DNA of 54,344 nt, from the IMG/VR virus record IMGVR_UViG_3300023184_000163, positions 1 to 54,344 of that record, one strand, 5' to 3'. The translations under genes were made by a program, and so were the position numbers. The notes under the pieces are model-generated. The model had not been told where the DNA came from. It worked only from the letters and a program-made list of their open reading frames with translations, and ran no database searches. Below, piece by piece: positions 25,733 to 36,348 of this stretch (position 1 is the stretch's first letter; every line of letters begins with the position of its first letter). This stretch comes from a virus.

Positions 25733-28700
25733 TTATATTTTACAAGTAAAAGGATCTTCTTCTAAACCAAAGTTATCTAAAATTTCTTGATCTGAGATGC
25801 CTTGTCTATTTTTTACTAATTTTTGCAAGTCTTTATACATTGTAGAACCTGGATTTAAAAAACCAATAGGTTGTTGATATAGTTCTTTTGAAAGATGTAT
25901 AAATAATTCTTTAGGCATTTCAGTAACACTTCCATAACCTGTACTTAAAAATGCAACAGGTAAACCATCTTTAACTAATGTATTAATTAACTCAAATTGT
26001 TCATTATAATAATTAATAATATTGTTATAAAAATCAGATGGTAAATCTTTCATGTTATCAGTCATATTATTCTGTGCTACTGGTAATCCAATAGACATTT
26101 CTGATGCAATATTTTTAATAACTGATTTACCGGTTGCTTGTGCCTTATTTTGTAAAATAGCAATTGAAGTTGGGTAAACAAAAGTAACATCAGTATTTTT
26201 AGATAAAACATTATTATAGTTAGTTGGAATAAAATTAATATCATCCATTATAAAAACATTAGGATTTTTTGTTTCCATTAAACCATATCTTTCATTTGTT
26301 TTAACAACATCTAAATCTTCTTCAGTACTAACAGAAGGTAAAATGTCAGACTTACTTGTTTTTTTCATATTAGATAAATCATCAAGATTAAAGTCAAGTA
26401 AATAATTTTGGAATCTACCTTTATCAGTTTTAGATCTATTATTTTCTCTAATAAATCTAGAATATAACATATCTAAAAATTTATTTGCTAAAGTATTATC
26501 TTCTAAAACATTGATTAATTTTTTAGATTCATCATTTACAAGATTTATAAAATCATTATACTGTACAATATTTGTAAAATTAAATTTAGTTTTATTAATA
26601 CCTGTTTGCATAAATGCATAAAAAGGTAACTTTGAAAAGAAATCACTTATCATAATATTTTCTGCATCATTGTCTACTTTTTTAATACCAGGATTAGAAA
26701 GATCTAATAAATTTTTATGATATAAATTAGATATATCATTAGTAAAATCTTTTTCAGCTACATATAAATTAAACATTGTTTTTGCAGCATTAGGTTCATT
26801 TTTAATCTTATTTATAATTGCATAATTACCTTGCAATTCAGTTTTATATTTATTAATAATATTATTAAATTTAACAGCAAATGCTTCTTTAGGATCACTA
26901 AACATGTGATATGGATTTAATGTATTTTCTAAAGCTTTATTTGTAATAAATTTTTCATAAGTAAATCTTTCTGCTTTTGTACCGGAAAACTGTGGATACA
27001 TTTCTTTTATAGTTTTTAATTCAGAATTAAAAGAATATAATTTTTTTATATCAGACATAGAATATATTGATCTTAAGTATTCTCTTTCAGCTACAAATTT
27101 TATATATTCTCCTTCATTAGATTTTTTATCTAAACGGAAATGAGAAATTGATAAAGGATACAAACCTCTTTTAAAATAACTATCTTTTTGTTGTGAATTG
27201 ATATCAAAAACATTTCTAGTAAAGTCATCTTTTATTGCTTTTTCATCTACATATAAAACTTTATTACCTTTTTTATCTTCTTTTACATATGCACCAAATT
27301 TTAATTCATCAACTAAACTAACTGGTATTGTTTTATTAAGAGTATATGATTTATAAGTGTCACTTAATTTATATTTTCTTGCAGCATTTTGGAATAAAAA
27401 ACTAATCATAGCATTTCTAAATGAATTTTTAAATGCAGTTGTATTATTTTTACCAAATGTTTTAAGAGTATCTTTTCTTATTTGACTATTTTTAGTTATT
27501 AAATAACTTGATACAGCATCATTATATCTTAATGGAAATATTAAACTATTAATTGCAATAGATAGTTTACCCATAAAAAATGAACTTATAATACTACTTT
27601 TTTGCATAGCATTTACTAAATCAGGTTCTAACTTACTATTAAATTCTAATAATTCTAAATTTGCTTCTGTTTCTTCAACTTCACTACCTGAGACTTTTAA
27701 TGATGTGTCAGGATTAGATGCCATTTTTAATTCAGTTAAACCTGTAATTTGTTGTTCAATTTGTAAAAAATGTAAAAACATTGCTAATGAAAATTCAGTA
27801 GATATCTTATCAGGATTTGTTTTAGAATCTTTAATAAGATTATACATTTCCTTTTCAGTAAAATAATCATTATTTCTATTTTCAAATACAGCATTTGCTA
27901 ACTCAATTCCTTTGTTATATCTTCTTTCATTAGTTGATAATGATTTTGCAGTTTCTGGTCCAAAATATTTTTTAATAACATTAGAAGCAGAATTAAACTT
28001 AATTAAATTAGGATCTCCTGGAGATTTTCCTAATACATCAGCATAAGTTGATTTTCCTAAATTTTGTTCTTTTACATACTCTCTTACTAAAGGTTGTGAA
28101 ACAAAATAAATAGCTTCTTTAACCGGTACACCTGTTTTAATTAAATATAATAATAAAGGTGCAACTTCATAGTTACCTTGAATAAAAAATATCCAAGCAT
28201 CTTTTTCAACGTCAACCCAACCATTCATCATTTGTGAAAAAACATCTGAGATTTTATTTTTTTTATCAACGTCATATTTATTAGATATAGAAATTAATTT
28301 TACACCATCTTTAAATACCTTATTATGTCTTAACCATAACATTGATTTTCTTTCTTTCTCATTATGTAAAAATGTATCTGGCATAGCAGCACCACCATTA
28401 GTTTCTATAGAATTTATTATAGTATGAAATTTATTTTCTATTGCTCCTAATCCTAGTGTTCTTTTACCTACAACATTTGATTCATGTTTATATATATTAT
28501 ACAATGCTTCAAATACTCTTGTTGGGCTTATAGAAGATTTTTTTGAACCATCTTTATTTTTTTGTTTAACACTTTTATTAAGTTTATCAGAAGATCTATT
28601 TATATACGGATTATAATCCATTACATATTGTGATAAATCATCAGCAATATCTTTTAATAAATATGTTCCATTAGGAGTTATAAGAGATATATAATTTTGT

Positions 28701-31700
28701 GGTAATTCTAAAATTCCACGGACACTATCTATTAAATTATTTTGTAATGATTTTTTTTGCATATTTAATGCAAATGCTTTGTCTTCTTGTGATACTGTAG
28801 GATCTGCTAAGTATTCTTTAAGTTTATTAAAAGATTTACTATCATTATCTGAAGTAAACATTTGTTCAGGTAATGTACCGTCAGCATTTAAATTTGCCAT
28901 ATATAATGTTAACTTATCAATGTCAAAGTCAGCTCCTGATTTAGCAACTATTTCTGAAGGAGGAATAATAATATTACCGGCTTGTGCAGGTAAAAAATGA
29001 TAAACTTCCATAAACTCCATAGAGTTTAAACCCTGTACTGGTATTCTAACACCAACAATAGTAACTGCTTTTCTATTTTGACCATCATTTAAATTTAACC
29101 ACTCATTATTCTTAATAAGTTCATTTAATTTATCAAGAGTTTTAATTTTATTTCCATCAAGATCATTAAGATTAAGTAAGTTTTCATAATCACCTTGTAT
29201 AGCAATCATTATTTTCATTGCTGCAGTTTTACCATCTTTTTGTTTATGATAAGTTGGTAAAAAATTAGACCCTACATATTTTTTTATATCTTCATCAGAA
29301 CCTAATCTTAATTTAGGTTTTTTAAATGTATTTGTATAAAATGCAGCTGAAACTTGTACTAAAGGTTCTCCATTTATTTGTTGCTTTATAACTCTTTTAT
29401 TAATAATTGACATTATTAATTTTTCAATTTTAGCAGCTTCAGGATGAAGAGATAAGTCAAACTTTAATTGACCTGAATCTAAAACATCAATAAAATCTAT
29501 AAGATGATCTCCTATGACATCATCAATTTCTAAGTTATCTCTTATTAGGTTAGCTAATTTTTCTAAACTATCACTAGACTTAGGTGAATAATTACCGTTG
29601 TTTTCTTCAAAACCTATTTCATTTAATAAATCTAATTTTAAAGTTTCAGTATAATCATTTACATCATTTAAATACTTTTTTACTGCAGGATTTGTAATCT
29701 TATCTTCATTTGTAGTATCTATTATACCTTTTTCATACAAACCTTCTAAAATAATAGCTCTTAATTGAGTTGAAAATATAGAACTTTTTTTGTATGAAGA
29801 ATTTATTTCAGTTTGATTTTTTAAATATTCTGCAAAAATTGTATTTTCAGTAAAAATTACATCTTTATTAAAAGAACCATCTTCATTTATAACTACATCA
29901 CCTTTACCAATATGAGATACTTTAGAACCTGATTCAAATAGTACATAATCTATTCCTTGTTTCATCATAGCATCATGTAACATATCTTGATATCCATTTT
30001 CACTTGATAAATTTGGAATAAGAGGTGATAAAGAAAATTTATGAAAAGATGTAATTGGTAATATTTCAGTTTTAATATTTCCAAAATACTGTAATTTGTA
30101 AGGAGGAAAATATTGTATTACATCTTCTACAGATAAAGAGTCTCCATTTACAATTTTTTTATATAATAACTCTTGATTATCACTCCAGTTACCTTCTAAT
30201 TCTTTTAACATACGATAACTTTCTAAACTGATGTGACCTTGACCATCACCTTCTTTCATGCCTAAATATTCACTTAATGTTTTTTTAGCAATTTCAGCAG
30301 CATTAACATTATCTCCTAATCTTTTTTTAATAGATTCAGTTAATTCTTTTAAATACTCTTTATAATATACAGATTCTTTTATTTCTTTTTCTTTTATAAC
30401 AGCTGTTTTTAATGTACCATCATAATTTTTAATTTTATAATTTTTTTTATTAGCATATAATCTTGGGAAAAAAGATTTATCATTTATATAAAATTGTGCT
30501 TGAATATCAGATCTAAAACCTAGACCACCAGATGCTAAACCAGCATTTCTTTTATGAAACTCTTCTTTATCATGGTTATACTGTACTAAATCACCATAGG
30601 CTAATATAATAGTCTCGTATTTATGTATCCATGAATTATAAGTATAAGCTTTTATTAATACTTCATCTACTTGAAGTTTGTTTAACCCTTGCTCAAAACC
30701 TTTTTCATATAAAGTTTGATCTATAAATCTAGCTGACTCAAGTTTATTTAAATTTAAAGCAGTTTCTTTATTAAAATAATTTAAAATATCTTTTTTAATT
30801 TCTTTTTTTAAATCATAATTTTCTTCTCTTTCTAAATATTCTATTAAATTTTCTTTTATTTTATATAATTTTTCTTTAGTTTCTTCTGTTAAAACATCAT
30901 CAAATGCTGTAAAAACTGATCCAGCCATAACAACAGTACCATTTTGTTTTTCAACTTCTCTACTGTATCCTGCCCAATCAGACATTACATCTATATTATC
31001 ATTAAATCTATTTATTCTTTCTAATTCACCGGCTAAATAACCTAACATAATATAAAAGCCTTCAGTTTCACCTTCTCCACTATTTTTAGGTTTAAAAGAC
31101 TCAATGTCTATATATAAATGATCATCAGATTTATTTGGATATGATTCTATTTTTTGTGAAGATAAAGACATAGCAGTTTGTTTAGAAGCATGTCTCATAA
31201 ACTCTTCAACACCACTTAATAACATTGTATGTAATTCTTGTAAAAACTTACTTGTTCCATCTAAAGCTGCAGTTACTTCACCAGTATACTCATTTTTTTC
31301 AGTATCAATTAATTGTGTTCCGGCAACATTATTTAATGTTAATTTTACATCTACAAATTCTGAACCTTTTTTAACTTTTCTTTTAAGTCCATAATTATCA
31401 GCTTCTATATCATCTAAATAAAAAATAGAATTTAATAATTGTGAATATTTTGAATGAGGATTGTTTTCATTTGACAACCAACGCATGTGTTTATATTTCC
31501 CATTAGGATCAGCTTCTTGTCTTGTAAGTTCTTGAAAACTATTAGCACTATTAATAGATGTAATTACTCTTGTAATAGTATTATCAACTATTTGTTCCCA
31601 TAATCTATTTCCATCAGGGGATAAAACACTAAAATTTGAAAAACCATCAGACCATTGAACTTGTAATTCAGCTAATAATTTTATACTATTATTAACATCA

Positions 31701-34700
31701 TTTTTTTTAGCATTAACTGGTACTAATTCTTTTGGTAAACCTTTTTGTAAATATTCTAATGGATTTTTTTTAAATTTTTGAGAAGCAGCAATTTTACTAA
31801 TATCAGTAGATAAACCTGCATTATGAACAATTTTAACATTTTCTAAGATTAAATCTAATTTAAACTGTTGACGTATTGCTAAAGAATTATTAAATAAACT
31901 ATTTAATTCAGGACTTGTATTATCCATTTCAATTCCAAATACTTTTAAAAAATCTCTAGATTTTTCAGTTTTAAAAACTCCGTTTCTATCACTAAAAGTT
32001 TTTATAATTTTATCAGTATTTAAAAAATTTACACCATCTGCATCTACTTCTATATATGGATTTACTTCAACTGATGCAGATATAAAGTTAGATTTCCAAT
32101 CATTTATAACAGGATATATTGCAAGACTAGCATCTACAACTAATGTATCATATGATGCAATTTCATCTTGAGTAGTTCTACCTTCTTCATCATATTTTCT
32201 TCTTTGAGTAATATTTTTATTAATATTAAACTGTATATATTTAACTCTTGGTTTTTTTAAATCTTTAAAAAAATTAGTTTCAAGAGAAAACTGTAATTTA
32301 TCATTTAATTTTAATTGACTTGGAGGTCTTAAAATATCTAAAAGTTGAATAAACTCAGGATAATTATCTGAAGCATAAGCAATTCTATTATACATATCTT
32401 CATAATCAAAAGAACCTTCAGTTATTTTAGATAGTTTATTCCATATTATATTTAAGTCTTCTAATTGTGGAGTTCCAAAATCATCTAATACTTCTATTAT
32501 AGCACCATCTTCAGTTTTTTGAATTTGATTAATATTTGAAAGCAACATTAATGTTGAAGGAGTTGCAAGATTTTTAGGATTGATAACATTTCCTTTATAA
32601 TCTTGTAAAATTCTTGTATTTTCTAAATCATCTGGATCTTCAAGTAAAACTTCTTGAATAATTTTAAATCTAGATTTTTTTATGTTATAAGCTAATACAT
32701 TATCTTTTTCTTTTCCATTTAATGTTTTAGATATATCTCCAAAATTTTCTAATGCTTTATTTAATAAAACTATATTATTAAATATATTTTCATTTTTAAT
32801 TAAACTTTCAGTTTTATCATCTTCAACTGAATCTACAAGAGAAGTTAAATACTCTAATTGCAATTGTATTCTATCTTTAATAGAATTAAAAGTACTTTCT
32901 TGAAGAACAGGGTCTGAAAATAATCTAATTACACCTGTACTTGATTCTTCATTTGCATTATACTCAGCTATTTCTAATCCTATAAAATTATCAATTGTAT
33001 TATTAATTTTATCTGACTCATCAATAGTAAAATTATTATTTATAGTTTTAAGTCTATTAAGTTTAGAAAACATTATGTTATCCATACTTGGTTTTAAATC
33101 TAATATTTCTCCTTTATAAAGTTGATCAAAATAATTTTTAATATTAGCAATATCTCTTGGTCTAATCATGTCTTGTTGAGTAATTTTACCAAACATTACA
33201 CGTAAAAATTCTTTAATTTTTTTAAATATTTTTCCAATAAAACCAGTATATAAAGTTTCATCTTTCATAAAACTTCTAAAATCTTCAGCTATTATTTCTT
33301 CTATATCTAAATAATCTAATTCTGACCATTTTGGAATTTTTCTCATTTCCTCGTAAAGTCTTGTTTTTTCATCAAGAGTTAAGAACAACTGAGAAAAACC
33401 ATGCCATGCCTCATGATATAAATCAATTGGAGTTGCATTATTAGCTAAATTTAGTGTTATACCATGTTGTGACCATGTTGCAAATGCATTTGAGTTTATT
33501 ACTTCAGAAAGTTTTTCTACAGTGTCAAGGGGAATAAAACTATCTCCATTTTGTTTCTTTGCTTGAGATAAAAAACTTTTTTCCCACCATTCATATATAG
33601 AATCTCTTTGTGCTTTTGTTGTAAATAATTTTTCAAATAAACCTGTTATACCTCTTTCATAATTAATAACTCTTGTTAAAGGTTTATTATTATTATTAAA
33701 TAAATTACGTAATCTATTTGCTAGATCATCAGATGGTTTACCATTTAATTTACTATCATTTTGTTTTTGTGTTTGACCTGATTTTTTTGCATAAACTTTT
33801 TTAGTTGTTTTTTTAGCAAAAGATGTTTTAGTAAAAGATGTTTTAGTAAAAGGTTTTTTAGTTTTTGATTTAGTTTCTGCTACAGCATCTCCAAATCTTT
33901 CTTTAAATTCATTTTTATCTGAAACAACCCATTGACCATTTCTACCAGCTTTATAAATTTTTGTAAATTTCCAACCTGATGGTACGGTAACCTCAACACC
34001 TATACCTAATTTTTTAGCAGCTTTAATAAAAGCTTCAGATACACCTGTTTCACCAGTTGTAACAATTTGAGAAATTGTTCCTTCTAAATCCGGGGAATTA
34101 ACAATACCTTCTAATATACTATACATATATTTATCTATATCAGATTGTGAAAAACCTTTTTTGTATAGTTCAACAATGTTATTTCCTGTAATATTTATTT
34201 TATCTTTTTTAAATCTATTTAATTGCTTTACTAGATTATTAACAACACTATTTAGATTAGGAACTGTATTACTTTTTCTATTTTTTCCAGATAAAGCTAA
34301 AGCAATATATTCTTTTTTATTTGTTGCTTTTGCAATTTTAGCATCACCTGTAATAAAATCAACACCAATATTAAAAGTTATATCTGAATTATTAATATTT
34401 TCTTTTATTTGAAATGCTGAAGATAATTTTTTAATATTATAAATAACATTACCTGGTTCAACAACTATATTTGTTGCATCATCTATATCATTTTTTTCTT
34501 TAGCTTTTTTTGTTTTTGCTTGTACTTGATTAGTAAAAATATTATATTTTGAAGATGTTCCCGCAGGAGTTATTTCAGTAGGTACTAAAAATGACAAATA
34601 AGAATTACCATTTAAAAAATATGCACCAGATTCTGGACTAAATTCAATTTTAATAAAAGGATATATAAATTCAAAATAATTTTTAGAAACTGCAACTATT

Positions 34701-36346
34701 TTATTATCTTTAATAACATAATCTGAAAAATTTTCTTCCATTATATTATTCATAGAAAAATTTAAATTAGCTGGATACACATTAGTTCCAACTTCAACTG
34801 CATTTAATAAATGTTTACTTATTAAATCTTTTGCATTTGGTAAACTTAAATCAACATTTTCACCTTTAATTTTAACTACTAATGTTGTTACGCCATTTAT
34901 TGAAGGTGTATCTATTTCAATATTATTTTTTATTTGATCTGTGTTATAAATTTTTACATTATCACCTAAAAATATTTCTGCATACTTTCTTCTTTGTGCA
35001 GGAGTTAATTCATCACCACGGTATTTTAATTTAGTAGTTAATATATCTGCTATCTTATCAGCTAACTCTTTATTAATATCTCCTCTTTGTAATTTAATAG
35101 TATGATTTATTTCATTATCTCCTATATTTTCAGTAAGTTGCATTTCAACAATACCTCTTTTTTTACCGGCTATATAAGGTTGATTTATTTGATCAAAAGT
35201 TATATTTGTTTCTGAAATAGGAACAAATATTCTAGGACTAAATCCATAACTACCACCAGTAATTTTAAGAACAACTACTTCTTCAGGATTATTTTTAATA
35301 TACTCATGTAAAGTATATAATCTATTTAACTTATCTTTTTGAATTCTTTTAACATTACTAATTTTCTTTTTAATTGTATCTTTTGACATACCAAAAGGTT
35401 CTGTTTCTTTATACAATTTATTTTCAGCATCTACAATGTCAACAGGATCAACTAAACTATACTTATAACCTGATCTATTAGTTAAAGCTAATTTTCCTTC
35501 ATCTAGTACCACATCTCTTATTGCTTGATATACTAGTCTACCTTCATCAGGATCATTAGTAATTTTACCATCTTCTGTAAAATAAATTAAATTACCTTCT
35601 ATATCAGTAATAACATTCATAATACCATTATACTCAGGATTTTTTCTTAAAAACTCAACATCATCAGAAACTAAAAAAGATGTACCATCTGATTTAGTTG
35701 GAAAATTATTTACAAGAAAAGGTCTTTGAGCAAGAGAAACATTATCATAAATTATTTCATTTTGATCAGCAGGTTTATTTTTATTTAAAGTAATAATGTT
35801 TTTAATAACTAAAGCAAACATTTTTTTCTCAGGATCTTGTACATCCTGTTCATCATCATTTGGACTTTTTGTTTTTGAATAATTAATTGTATTAGTTAAT
35901 GGATTATCAACTTTACTTTTTTTCTCAACATTACTAATTTTAGATTCTGATTTTGGATCTTCAATTATAACATCTTGTGATTTTATATTTTTTTGTATTA
36001 TCTTTTGTTTTTGTTCTTTTATGCTAACTTTTTTAGGTGCAAAAAAACTTTTAACATTTTTTAATTCTTCAAATTCAACACTTCGGTTGTAAATAGAATT
36101 AAAATCAAAATTATTTTTTACAAGTTTACTTTTTACAGCTTTTTGATTAGTAACTAAAGTAAATATATCAGGAACAGCCTGTGCATAAAGCAAAGCTTTA
36201 GCAGTATCTTCAGAAGATTTTAAAGCTAAGTCATAAAAAAATTTAATAAAATCATCTACATTAATAATATCATTACTTTTTTGTAACTTAAAATAAATTA
36301 ATTTATATACATCACTTATTTGCTCTTTGTTTAATGCACATGCCAT
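25733..36346 (-). CDS. Virion RNA polymerase (crAss-like DFDID type), giant fusion
   Basis: A 3537-residue protein. The motif SGADFDIDKLTLYM with D2473, D2475 and D2477 is the metal-binding DxDxD signature of the crAss-like phage virion RNA polymerase, a single-chain double-psi beta-barrel enzyme delivered with the DNA to transcribe early genes. The characterised Cellulophaga phage enzyme is about 2,200 residues, so ~1,300 extra residues are fused here. These include a metallopeptidase-like site HEAWHGF (H978, E979, H982) with EEIIAEDF downstream, a basic Lys/Thr repeat linker (~822-860), and an uncharacterised C-terminal ~400 residues ending DPFTCKI. It is flanked by the other two giants with gaps of five and two bases. 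Confidence 0.88.
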   Translation of the reverse strand: MACALNKEQISDVYKLIYFKLQKSNDIINVDDFIKFFYDLALKSSEDTAKALLYAQAVPDIFTLVTNQKAVKSKLVKNNFDFNSIYNRSVEFEELKNVKSFFAPKKVSIKEQKQKIIQKNIKSQDVIIEDPKSESKISNVEKKSKVDNPLTNTINYSKTKSPNDDEQDVQDPEKKMFALVIKNIITLNKNKPADQNEIIYDNVSLAQRPFLVNNFPTKSDGTSFLVSDDVEFLRKNPEYNGIMNVITDIEGNLIYFTEDGKITNDPDEGRLVYQAIRDVVLDEGKLALTNRSGYKYSLVDPVDIVDAENKLYKETEPFGMSKDTIKKKISNVKRIQKDKLNRLYTLHEYIKNNPEEVVVLKITGGSYGFSPRIFVPISETNITFDQINQPYIAGKKRGIVEMQLTENIGDNEINHTIKLQRGDINKELADKIADILTTKLKYRGDELTPAQRRKYAEIFLGDNVKIYNTDQIKNNIEIDTPSINGVTTLVVKIKGENVDLSLPNAKDLISKHLLNAVEVGTNVYPANLNFSMNNIMEENFSDYVIKDNKIVAVSKNYFEFIYPFIKIEFSPESGAYFLNGNSYLSFLVPTEITPAGTSSKYNIFTNQVQAKTKKAKEKNDIDDATNIVVEPGNVIYNIKKLSSAFQIKENINNSDITFNIGVDFITGDAKIAKATNKKEYIALALSGKNRKSNTVPNLNSVVNNLVKQLNRFKKDKINITGNNIVELYKKGFSQSDIDKYMYSILEGIVNSPDLEGTISQIVTTGETGVSEAFIKAAKKLGIGVEVTVPSGWKFTKIYKAGRNGQWVVSDKNEFKERFGDAVAETKSKTKKPFTKTSFTKTSFAKKTTKKVYAKKSGQTQKQNDSKLNGKPSDDLANRLRNLFNNNNKPLTRVINYERGITGLFEKLFTTKAQRDSIYEWWEKSFLSQAKKQNGDSFIPLDTVEKLSEVINSNAFATWSQHGITLNLANNATPIDLYHEAWHGFSQLFLTLDEKTRLYEEMRKIPKWSELDYLDIEEIIAEDFRSFMKDETLYTGFIGKIFKKIKEFLRVMFGKITQQDMIRPRDIANIKNYFDQLYKGEILDLKPSMDNIMFSKLNRLKTINNNFTIDESDKINNTIDNFIGLEIAEYNANEESSTGVIRLFSDPVLQESTFNSIKDRIQLQLEYLTSLVDSVEDDKTESLIKNENIFNNIVLLNKALENFGDISKTLNGKEKDNVLAYNIKKSRFKIIQEVLLEDPDDLENTRILQDYKGNVINPKNLATPSTLMLLSNINQIQKTEDGAIIEVLDDFGTPQLEDLNIIWNKLSKITEGSFDYEDMYNRIAYASDNYPEFIQLLDILRPPSQLKLNDKLQFSLETNFFKDLKKPRVKYIQFNINKNITQRRKYDEEGRTTQDEIASYDTLVVDASLAIYPVINDWKSNFISASVEVNPYIEVDADGVNFLNTDKIIKTFSDRNGVFKTEKSRDFLKVFGIEMDNTSPELNSLFNNSLAIRQQFKLDLILENVKIVHNAGLSTDISKIAASQKFKKNPLEYLQKGLPKELVPVNAKKNDVNNSIKLLAELQVQWSDGFSNFSVLSPDGNRLWEQIVDNTITRVITSINSANSFQELTRQEADPNGKYKHMRWLSNENNPHSKYSQLLNSIFYLDDIEADNYGLKRKVKKGSEFVDVKLTLNNVAGTQLIDTEKNEYTGEVTAALDGTSKFLQELHTMLLSGVEEFMRHASKQTAMSLSSQKIESYPNKSDDHLYIDIESFKPKNSGEGETEGFYIMLGYLAGELERINRFNDNIDVMSDWAGYSREVEKQNGTVVMAGSVFTAFDDVLTEETKEKLYKIKENLIEYLEREENYDLKKEIKKDILNYFNKETALNLNKLESARFIDQTLYEKGFEQGLNKLQVDEVLIKAYTYNSWIHKYETIILAYGDLVQYNHDKEEFHKRNAGLASGGLGFRSDIQAQFYINDKSFFPRLYANKKNYKIKNYDGTLKTAVIKEKEIKESVYYKEYLKELTESIKKRLGDNVNAAEIAKKTLSEYLGMKEGDGQGHISLESYRMLKELEGNWSDNQELLYKKIVNGDSLSVEDVIQYFPPYKLQYFGNIKTEILPITSFHKFSLSPLIPNLSSENGYQDMLHDAMMKQGIDYVLFESGSKVSHIGKGDVVINEDGSFNKDVIFTENTIFAEYLKNQTEINSSYKKSSIFSTQLRAIILEGLYEKGIIDTTNEDKITNPAVKKYLNDVNDYTETLKLDLLNEIGFEENNGNYSPKSSDSLEKLANLIRDNLEIDDVIGDHLIDFIDVLDSGQLKFDLSLHPEAAKIEKLIMSIINKRVIKQQINGEPLVQVSAAFYTNTFKKPKLRLGSDEDIKKYVGSNFLPTYHKQKDGKTAAMKIMIAIQGDYENLLNLNDLDGNKIKTLDKLNELIKNNEWLNLNDGQNRKAVTIVGVRIPVQGLNSMEFMEVYHFLPAQAGNIIIPPSEIVAKSGADFDIDKLTLYMANLNADGTLPEQMFTSDNDSKSFNKLKEYLADPTVSQEDKAFALNMQKKSLQNNLIDSVRGILELPQNYISLITPNGTYLLKDIADDLSQYVMDYNPYINRSSDKLNKSVKQKNKDGSKKSSISPTRVFEALYNIYKHESNVVGKRTLGLGAIENKFHTIINSIETNGGAAMPDTFLHNEKERKSMLWLRHNKVFKDGVKLISISNKYDVDKKNKISDVFSQMMNGWVDVEKDAWIFFIQGNYEVAPLLLYLIKTGVPVKEAIYFVSQPLVREYVKEQNLGKSTYADVLGKSPGDPNLIKFNSASNVIKKYFGPETAKSLSTNERRYNKGIELANAVFENRNNDYFTEKEMYNLIKDSKTNPDKISTEFSLAMFLHFLQIEQQITGLTELKMASNPDTSLKVSGSEVEETEANLELLEFNSKLEPDLVNAMQKSSIISSFFMGKLSIAINSLIFPLRYNDAVSSYLITKNSQIRKDTLKTFGKNNTTAFKNSFRNAMISFLFQNAARKYKLSDTYKSYTLNKTIPVSLVDELKFGAYVKEDKKGNKVLYVDEKAIKDDFTRNVFDINSQQKDSYFKRGLYPLSISHFRLDKKSNEGEYIKFVAEREYLRSIYSMSDIKKLYSFNSELKTIKEMYPQFSGTKAERFTYEKFITNKALENTLNPYHMFSDPKEAFAVKFNNIINKYKTELQGNYAIINKIKNEPNAAKTMFNLYVAEKDFTNDISNLYHKNLLDLSNPGIKKVDNDAENIMISDFFSKLPFYAFMQTGINKTKFNFTNIVQYNDFINLVNDESKKLINVLEDNTLANKFLDMLYSRFIRENNRSKTDKGRFQNYLLDFNLDDLSNMKKTSKSDILPSVSTEEDLDVVKTNERYGLMETKNPNVFIMDDINFIPTNYNNVLSKNTDVTFVYPTSIAILQNKAQATGKSVIKNIASEMSIGLPVAQNNMTDNMKDLPSDFYNNIINYYNEQFELINTLVKDGLPVAFLSTGYGSVTEMPKELFIHLSKELYQQPIGFLNPGSTMYKDLQKLVKNRQGISDQEILDNFGLEEDPFTCKI

Positions 36347-36348
36347 TT

